A stretch of 27,999 nucleotides of DNA from SZUA-451 sp034721895. Its GTDB lineage: Bacteria > Campylobacterota > Campylobacteria > Campylobacterales > Sulfurovaceae. Within the stretch, counting starts at the first letter, position 1; each line of letters starts with the position of its first letter. Positions 23,178-27,999 of this stretch are shown here, piece after piece. A program made the translations under genes and the position numbers. The notes under the pieces are model-generated. The model had not been told where the DNA came from and searched no databases. It saw only the letters and a list, made by a program, of their open reading frames with translations. The stretch lies in contig JAYEND010000023.1 in assembly GCA_034721895.1 (NCBI GenBank), positions 1-27,999 of the forward strand, in the 5' to 3' direction.

Positions 23178-23200
23178 CTAGGAGTCAGAGAGGCTCCTAG
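23178..23200. repeat. CTAGGAG palindrome at the 3' end of the DUF2062 gene
   Basis: CTAGGAGTC-AGAGA-GGCTCCTAG forms a 9-bp stem with one T.G pair. The TAG stop of the minus-strand DUF2062 gene (23197-23199) lies in it, and the palindrome sits just upstream of the CAP gene ribosome binding site. It matches the palindrome at 22604-22627. Confidence 0.65.
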
Positions 23201-23733
23201 AGGTGTCCTTTATGTTTTCTTTTTTTTGCGCTAAGATCTTTTCTCAACTGCTCTTTCTCGTCTTTTTCCTGTTTTACAGAAAAAATCCAGAGCCGGTTGA
23301 TGATCCCATAGACAACGGATGAGACAACGATGGAGTAGAAGGCAGTTCCGATATAAAGCGGTACAACAATACTATCCCAGTTTTCACTGAACCAATCAAG
23401 TGTCAACTCTATATCGGAGATTCCTTCACGGCCAAGTATAAAATTTCCGGTGAGATATTCTATATAGTACATGAAAGGCATAGTGATGGGATTGCTGAGC
23501 CATACTACGGAGATGGCCAGAGGGACATTGAACCTGATAAAAGGAGTTGTGGCAAGTACGGCAAGCATTTGCATCGGCATGGGTATAAATGCCCAGAAGA
23601 GCCCAACCAGTATGGCCTTTGAAACCGATTTTCTATTGATGGAAAGATACTCCCGGGGGATCTTATACTTTTCAATAAATTGATCAAGTTTACCGGATGC
23701 CTGCTTCTTCTTTTTAAAGACTTTTCGTATCAT
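23197..23733 (-). CDS. DUF2062 family membrane protein
   Basis: This small inner-membrane protein (178 residues from ATG 23733) matches DUF2062: a basic N-terminus, then INRKSVSKAILVGLFWAFIPMPMQM, VWLSNPITMPFMYY and a last hydrophobic segment before a very basic tail. Function is unknown; some relatives are fused to glycosyltransferases. I prefer ATG 23733 because family members begin with a MIRKVFKK-like segment and GAGGAG lies about 12 nt upstream. An in-frame ATG at 23805 would add 24 residues but has no ribosome binding site and would crowd the prs promoter. The stop codon is formed inside a palindromic repeat. It is divergent from prs. Confidence 0.75.
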   Translation of the reverse strand: MIRKVFKKKKQASGKLDQFIEKYKIPREYLSINRKSVSKAILVGLFWAFIPMPMQMLAVLATTPFIRFNVPLAISVVWLSNPITMPFMYYIEYLTGNFILGREGISDIELTLDWFSENWDSIVVPLYIGTAFYSIVVSSVVYGIINRLWIFSVKQEKDEKEQLRKDLSAKKRKHKGHL

Positions 23734-23850
23734 CGAACGGTCCCATCTCCTCACATACTTTTCGTAAGTGTAGTATCTAAGAACTTTAAACCCCCTTTTT
23801 ATCATTATTTGTGTAAAATACGCACAATAACTTTTACTCGAAAGGCTGGA

Positions 23851-24789
23851 ATGATGGGTGGATATATGATTTTTTCCGGGACGTCAAATCCCGAGCTCTC
23901 CGAAGAGATAGCAAGGTATCTGGATATGCCTCTTTCTCTGGCAAAGATCAATCGCTTCTCGGATGGTGAGATCAATATACAGATATCTGAGAGTGTACGC
24001 GGGAAAGATGTCTTTATTATTCAGCCGACCTGTGCACCTGCCAATGCCAACCTGATGGAACTGCTGATCATGACGGATGCACTCAAGCGCTCTTCAGCCA
24101 GATCGATTACAGCGGTGGTTCCCTATTATGGCTATGCAAGACAGGATAGAAAAGCGGCTCCGAGAGTTCCGATCACTGCCAAGCTGGTTGCCAACTTGAT
24201 AGAGACAGCGGGAATCACCCGTATGGTGACTATAGATCTCCATGCCTCACAAATCCAGGGCTTTTTTGATATTCCTGTGGATAACCTCTATGGTGCGATT
24301 CTTTTTCTGGACTATATCAAATCAAAGAAATTTAAAAACCCCGTGATCGCATCACCCGATATCGGCGGTGTTGCCAGAGCCAGATATTTTGCCAATAAAC
24401 TGGGATTGGATATGGTCATTGTTGACAAACGCCGGGAAAAAGCCAACGAATCTGAAGTGATGAACGTCATCGGCGAAGTTGAAGGCAAAGATATTATCCT
24501 TATCGATGATATGATCGATACGGCCGGTACGATGGTCAAGGGCGCCCAGGCACTTAAGGATCTGGGCGCCAACAGTGTCATGGCATGCTGTACGCACCCG
24601 GTACTCTCCGGGCCGGCATTTGATCGTATCGAAGAGGGTGCATTGGATGAGCTGGTTGTCGCCAATACCATTCCGATGCCAAGATCATGCAAAAAGATCA
24701 AAATGCTCTCTACGGCTCCAATGATGGGAGAAGTGATCAGAAGAGTCCATAACAATGAAAGTGTTAATTCACTCTTTGAGACAACATGA
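23851..24789 (+). CDS. prs: Ribose-phosphate pyrophosphokinase (PRPP synthase)
   Basis: This enzyme makes PRPP from ribose 5-phosphate and ATP for nucleotide, His and Trp synthesis. The 312-residue protein is the normal class I size. The start at ATG 23851 (with ATG 23854 as alternative) places FSGTSNPELSEEI near the N-terminus as expected; upstream in-frame sequence does not match the family. Other motifs are NRFSDGE, IIQPT, YYGYARQDRK, IDLHASQIQGFF (metal and ATP binding), DKRRE (flexible loop) and the PRPP-binding IILIDDMIDTAGTM. GGCTGGA precedes the start. A heptamer tract and lepA follow. Confidence 0.95.
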   Translation: MMGGYMIFSGTSNPELSEEIARYLDMPLSLAKINRFSDGEINIQISESVRGKDVFIIQPTCAPANANLMELLIMTDALKRSSARSITAVVPYYGYARQDRKAAPRVPITAKLVANLIETAGITRMVTIDLHASQIQGFFDIPVDNLYGAILFLDYIKSKKFKNPVIASPDIGGVARARYFANKLGLDMVIVDKRREKANESEVMNVIGEVEGKDIILIDDMIDTAGTMVKGAQALKDLGANSVMACCTHPVLSGPAFDRIEEGALDELVVANTIPMPRSCKKIKMLSTAPMMGEVIRRVHNNESVNSLFETT

Positions 24790-24794
24790 AGAAA

Positions 24795-24829
24795 ATTAGA
24801 AATTAGAAATTAAGAATTAGAAATTAGAA
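24795..24829. repeat. 7-bp periodic tract (5 units, ATTAGAA)
   Basis: Five heptamers read ATTAGAA, ATTAGAA, ATTAAGA, ATTAGAA, ATTAGAA, directly after the prs stop. This is the most regular of the 7-bp tracts in the window. Confidence 0.75.
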
Positions 24830-24833
24830 ATTC

Positions 24834-24856
24834 TGACAAGCATTGTCAAGCAATGC
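24834..24856 (+). terminator. Overlapping alternative hairpins before lepA
   Basis: TGACAA-GCA-TTGTCA (24834-24848) and GCATTG-TCAAG-CAATGC (24840-24856) share bases, so only one can form at a time. This may be a weak terminator or an attenuator-like switch in the prs-lepA gap. The evidence is structural only. Confidence 0.3.
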
Positions 24857-24863
24857 AATTATT

Positions 24864-24884
24864 CTTAACCCTTAACACTAAAAA
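24864..24884. repeat. 7-bp periodic tract (CTTAACC, CTTAACA, CTAAAAA)
   Basis: Three degenerate heptamers lie just upstream of lepA with the same 7-bp period as the other tracts. Confidence 0.4.
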
Positions 24885-24896
24885 ACAAGGTTTTTA

Positions 24897-26705
24897 ATGG
24901 CAAAAGTACCACAGTCACATATTCGAAACTTTTCGATCATTGCACATATCGATCATGGCAAGTCAACACTTGCTGACAGGATCATACAGGAGTGCGGAGC
25001 AGTCTCTGACAGGCAGATGTCTTCGCAGGTGATGGATACGATGGATATCGAGAAAGAGCGCGGGATTACGATCAAGGCACAGAGTGTGCGACTGGACTAT
25101 GAAAAAGATGGGGAAAAGTATATTCTCAACCTTATTGACACTCCGGGACATGTGGATTTTTCCTATGAGGTGAGTCGTTCACTTGCTTCTTCCGAGGGGG
25201 CACTGCTCATTGTAGATGCGGCACAGGGCGTAGAGGCTCAGACTATTGCCAACGTTTATATTGCTATCGAAAATGATCTTGAGCTTTTGCCGGTTGTCAA
25301 CAAGATAGACCTTCCTGCTTCTGATCCGGACAGAGTACTCTCGGAGCTTGAAGAGGCTATCGGTATTGATGCGACAGAGCACAATCTTGTTTCTGCGAAA
25401 ACCGGACTGGGAGTAAGAGATCTTATCGATTCTATTGTAGATCGTATACCTGCGCCAAGCGGAGATGAAGAGGCACCGGCAAAAGCACTTATTTATGACA
25501 GCTGGTTTGATAATTATTTGGGAGCATTGGCGCTCGTGCGGGTTTTTGAAGGGAGCCTCAAAAAAGGGCAGGTAGCAAAAGTGATGGGAACAAAAAGTGA
25601 GCACCAAATCCTCAGCATGATGTACCCCAACCCTATCGCACCTATCAAAACAGATGAGATCCGAACGGGTGAAATCGGCATTGTGGTGATGGGACTCAAA
25701 ACTGTAGATTCCCTCCAGGTAGGAGATACCATTACGGATGCGAAGAATCCCACAGCTGAGATAATTAAAGGATTTGAACCGGCGAAGCCGTTTGTTTTTG
25801 CAGGGATTTATCCTATCGAGACCGACAAGTTCGAAGATCTGCGTGACGCACTCAATAAACTCAAACTAAACGACTCTTCACTCAGCTTTGAGCCTGAGAG
25901 TTCCATGGCGTTGGGAAGCGGATTTAGGACAGGTTTTCTGGGAATGTTACACATGGAAGTGGTGAAGGAGCGTCTGGAACGAGAATTTAACCTTGATCTT
26001 ATCGCTACGGCACCAACGGTGGTCTATAAAGTGAAGCAGACCAATGATGAAGAACTGGAGATACAAAACCCGAGTGAACTGCCTGAGACACAGAAGATAG
26101 AGGCCATTTATGAGCCCTATGTCAAAGCGACCATTCTGACACCTCAGGAGTATGTGGGGAATCTCATCAAGCTTCTTAATGATCGTCGCGGGATTCAGAT
26201 CAAGATGGATTATCTCAATGAAACACGTGTATTGATGGAGTATGATATCCCTATGAATGAAATAGTAATGGATTTTTATGACAAGCTCAAAAGCATTACG
26301 AAAGGGTATGCAAGTTTTGATTATGAGCCGATAGGGTTCAGAGAGGGTAAGCTTGTCAAGCTGGATATTAAAGTAGCCGGAGAAGTTGTAGATGCACTTT
26401 CTATCATTGTACCTGAAGAGAAGGCGAGGACAAGAGGACTTGCATTTGTAGGGCAGCTCAAAGAGCTTATTCCCAGACAGCTTTTTGAAGTGGCGATCCA
26501 GGCAAGTATCGGGAACAACGTCATCGCCAGATCAAATGTCAAATCAATGGGCAAGAATGTCACTGCCAAATGTTATGGCGGGGATATCACACGTAAACGA
26601 AAACTTCTGGAGAAACAAAAAGCAGGGAAGAAGCGTATGAAGTCCATCGGTAGGGTTCAGGTACCACAGGAGGCCTTCATGGCTGTCTTAAAGTTGGATA
26701 GCTAA
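24897..26705 (+). CDS. lepA: Elongation factor 4 (LepA), back-translocating GTPase
   Basis: LepA is a ribosome-binding translational GTPase. The 602-residue protein shows all G motifs: FSIIAHIDHGKSTLADR (G1, near residues 12-28), RGIT (G2), DTPGHVD (G3) and NKID (G4). EF-G-like domains follow, then the LepA-specific C-terminal domain with ITRKRKLLEKQKAGKKRMK (about 561-579), diagnostic of the family. The length is the usual size. An AAGGTTTTTA sequence precedes the ATG. Its stop overlaps the next ATG by one base (TAATG), so the small membrane protein is probably co-translated. Confidence 0.97.
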   Translation: MAKVPQSHIRNFSIIAHIDHGKSTLADRIIQECGAVSDRQMSSQVMDTMDIEKERGITIKAQSVRLDYEKDGEKYILNLIDTPGHVDFSYEVSRSLASSEGALLIVDAAQGVEAQTIANVYIAIENDLELLPVVNKIDLPASDPDRVLSELEEAIGIDATEHNLVSAKTGLGVRDLIDSIVDRIPAPSGDEEAPAKALIYDSWFDNYLGALALVRVFEGSLKKGQVAKVMGTKSEHQILSMMYPNPIAPIKTDEIRTGEIGIVVMGLKTVDSLQVGDTITDAKNPTAEIIKGFEPAKPFVFAGIYPIETDKFEDLRDALNKLKLNDSSLSFEPESSMALGSGFRTGFLGMLHMEVVKERLEREFNLDLIATAPTVVYKVKQTNDEELEIQNPSELPETQKIEAIYEPYVKATILTPQEYVGNLIKLLNDRRGIQIKMDYLNETRVLMEYDIPMNEIVMDFYDKLKSITKGYASFDYEPIGFREGKLVKLDIKVAGEVVDALSIIVPEEKARTRGLAFVGQLKELIPRQLFEVAIQASIGNNVIARSNVKSMGKNVTAKCYGGDITRKRKLLEKQKAGKKRMKSIGRVQVPQEAFMAVLKLDS

Positions 26706-27154
26706 TGGGTTGGGCAATGCACCTGCATCTGATTGCAGCGATCTCATGGATCGGCGGTTCGGTCTTTATGTTTATTCTTGGAGTAACGATGAGGGACAAG
26801 CAGGATCAGACAGAGGTTTATCCCCGTATCGGACCGATCTACGGCTATTTTGAGATAGCGGCACTCTTTATCCTTCTGATCACAGGTACGGTCATGATCA
26901 CCAATAACGGACTGATGGATATCCTCTTTGATATGAGTATCCACAATGAAGTGATCGATTCGCTGCGTATCAAACTGATTTTTGTAGCTCTTCTGGCTGT
27001 CTTAACCGTTGTGCATTCGATTATTGCACTCAAGACACTGCGTGTTGACAAGACCCCTATCCAAAAATTCTTCTCCCGTGGTGCATCGATGGGTATCTTC
27101 TTTCTCAACTTTATTGTTTTGCATTACGCGATGGTGATCAGGGATATACTGTAG
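26705..27154 (+). CDS. Small four-helix membrane protein (CopD-like)
   Basis: This is a 149-residue inner-membrane protein with four hydrophobic segments (about 5-28, 47-67, 87-108 and 125-145). The first carries HLHLIAAISWIGGSVF, a pattern seen in CopD-domain and related small integral membrane proteins that have His residues in the first and later helices (here H6, H8, H102 and H140), possibly for haem or copper. Its function is unknown and the CopD assignment is tentative. It directly follows lepA with a one-base overlap and is followed 22 nt later by the HAD phosphatase gene. Confidence 0.6.
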   Translation: MGWAMHLHLIAAISWIGGSVFMFILGVTMRDKQDQTEVYPRIGPIYGYFEIAALFILLITGTVMITNNGLMDILFDMSIHNEVIDSLRIKLIFVALLAVLTVVHSIIALKTLRVDKTPIQKFFSRGASMGIFFLNFIVLHYAMVIRDIL

Positions 27155-27176
27155 CCTTCGGGGCTGAGAATCCGAT

Positions 27177-27806
27177 ATGATGAAAGTGGTTATTTTCGAT
27201 ATGGACGGCACGTTGATCGATTCGCAGTATGACATCACGCGAACCATCAACTATATCAGAGAAGTAAATCATGGTCTGCCGCCGTTGGAGAGTACTTCTG
27301 TCGTCAATATGATCAATAGTTACAAGCGTAACCTCTCAAAACTTTTTTACGGCACCGAACAGCATGAAGAGTGTGACCGTTTGCTCTTTGAATCGTACTA
27401 TTATGATCAATGCATCCAGAACCCTACGCTCTATTCAGGCATCAAAGAGATGCTTGAACAGCTCCAATCCAATGGTGTCAAGCTTTCTGTTGCTACTAAT
27501 GGTCCGAGCCTCTTTGCGCGCCGAATGATCGAATATCTGAAGATAGACGTATATTTCGACTATATTGTTGGTCCCGATATCACCGGTACTCCCAAGCCCG
27601 ATCCTGTCATGTTGCACTATATCCTTGAAAAATATGGTTTTGAGTATGGCAAGCATAAGGGATGGATGGTCGGTGATAATAGCAAAGATATGGAGGCTGC
27701 TCAACGCGCAGGTCTATACGGTGTTTTTGCGACCTGGGGGTTTAGTCCTGAAGGCGAAGGCGATTTTGTCCTTGACTCACCGCATGAGCTGTTTGGAATA
27801 CTTTAG
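27177..27806 (+). CDS. HAD family hydrolase, phosphoglycolate phosphatase-like
   Basis: This 209-residue cytosolic phosphatase belongs to HAD subfamily IA. The motifs are complete: DMDGTLIDS (nucleophile D8 and acid D10), the SVATNGPS segment (motif II), the KPDP segment carrying the motif III lysine, and WMVGDNSKDMEAAQRAG (motif IV Asp). A small helical cap lies between residues about 15 and 90. It resembles Gph, which removes 2-phosphoglycolate, but this subfamily has many substrates, including pyrophosphate and nucleotides. ATG at 27180 is an alternative start. The stop is followed 5 nt later by a long palindrome that may end the transcript. Confidence 0.85.
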   Translation: MMKVVIFDMDGTLIDSQYDITRTINYIREVNHGLPPLESTSVVNMINSYKRNLSKLFYGTEQHEECDRLLFESYYYDQCIQNPTLYSGIKEMLEQLQSNGVKLSVATNGPSLFARRMIEYLKIDVYFDYIVGPDITGTPKPDPVMLHYILEKYGFEYGKHKGWMVGDNSKDMEAAQRAGLYGVFATWGFSPEGEGDFVLDSPHELFGIL

Positions 27807-27811
27807 AGGTG

Positions 27812-27980
27812 ACTGGGAGCCTGTCGGACTCATGCTTAATTGGCTGCAAAATTCACTCTTTTGTCCTATTTTCAGCTCTTTTTCGTTAAATAGCTACGGC
27901 TATTCGCCTCAAACGAGCCAAAAATATGCCTAAAAGAGTGAATTTTTTCTTCAATCAGATGAGTCCGACAGGCTCCTAGT
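27812..27980. repeat. 169-bp imperfect palindrome (MITE-like or mega-hairpin)
   Basis: Outer arms 27812-27833 and 27959-27980 match over 22 positions with one G.T, including a perfect 18-bp core that begins GGAGCCTGTCGGACTC. A second perfect pair is AAAATTCACTCTTTT (27848-27862) with AAAAGAGTGAATTTT (27932-27946). Partial pairing continues inwards to a central hairpin AATAGC-TACG-GCTATT (27889-27904), whose closed C(UACG)G loop is exceptionally stable in RNA. No ORF reads convincingly through it. No target duplication is obvious. The arms share the GGAGCCT...GACTC motif with the palindromes at 22604-22627 and 23178-23200. Confidence 0.65.
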
Positions 27981-27999
27981 ACAAATATTTTTAGATTCC

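Noticed and set aside
23680..23850. N-terminal extension of prs by 57 residues
   Set aside because: PRPP synthases begin just before FSGTSNPEL. The extension overlaps the divergent DUF2062 gene and has no family similarity.
27155..27176. Terminator hairpin between the CopD-like and HAD genes (AGCC TTCG GGGCT)
   Set aside because: The stem is only four pairs with a bulge and no T-tract; not enough to call.
27565..27933. 122-residue plus-strand ORF overlapping the HAD gene and terminal palindrome
   Set aside because: It runs in another frame of the HAD gene and through a palindrome; composition is not protein-like and there is no ribosome binding site.

Overview
The window looks like a chromosomal segment from a Campylobacterota (epsilonproteobacterial) chemolithotroph, most probably close to Sulfurovum or Sulfurimonas. 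This is inferred from gene content and order, not from a database match. The supporting signs are a small c553-type cytochrome, an aminofutalosine-deaminase-like hydrolase (the menaquinone route used by this phylum), the order aroQ - M24 peptidase - folK - flhF, and compact operons with overlapping start and stop codons. I see no rRNA, tRNA, CRISPR array or transposase gene. About 31 protein genes fill nearly all of the sequence.

Layout. 1-3001: cytochrome c, then a zinc uptake operon znuA-znuC-znuB. 3028-6031: an SDR oxidoreductase, then an operon with a strong promoter that encodes a DUF4395 membrane protein, an Rrf2 regulator and an O-acetylhomoserine sulfhydrylase-like PLP enzyme (a probable sulfur-assimilation unit). 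6045-7228: a stand-alone AAA ATPase whose predicted promoter lies in a perfect AT-only palindrome. 7243-10447 (minus strand): mqnX-like deaminase, sppA and an AI-2E-family permease. 10508-15278 (plus strand): aroQ, M24 peptidase, folK, flhF, a tandem SpoA-domain protein and mnmA. 15549-16709: an exported protein of seven repeats, probably a beta-propeller. 17020-22575: an operon of an AmmeMemoRadiSam radical SAM enzyme, a Memo-like protein, an unrecognised all-helical protein, pcm, RNase Z and a Mn-dependent pyrophosphatase. 22624-23733 (minus strand): a secreted CAP-domain protein and a DUF2062 protein. 23851-27806: prs, lepA, a small CopD-like membrane protein and a HAD phosphatase.

The most unusual signals are these. 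(1) flhF is retained next to a two-SpoA-domain protein, with no flhG or other flagellar gene nearby. (2) A radical SAM - Memo pair without AMMECR1 is co-transcribed with an uncharacterised helical-toroid-like protein. (3) Two long palindromes of about 160-170 bp look like non-autonomous mobile elements; one abuts a consensus promoter and is flanked by a 5-bp direct repeat. (4) A family of CTAGGAGCC palindromes supplies the stop codons of two adjacent genes and reappears in the arms of the terminal palindrome. (5) Intergenic tracts have a 7-bp period with TTA in phase.
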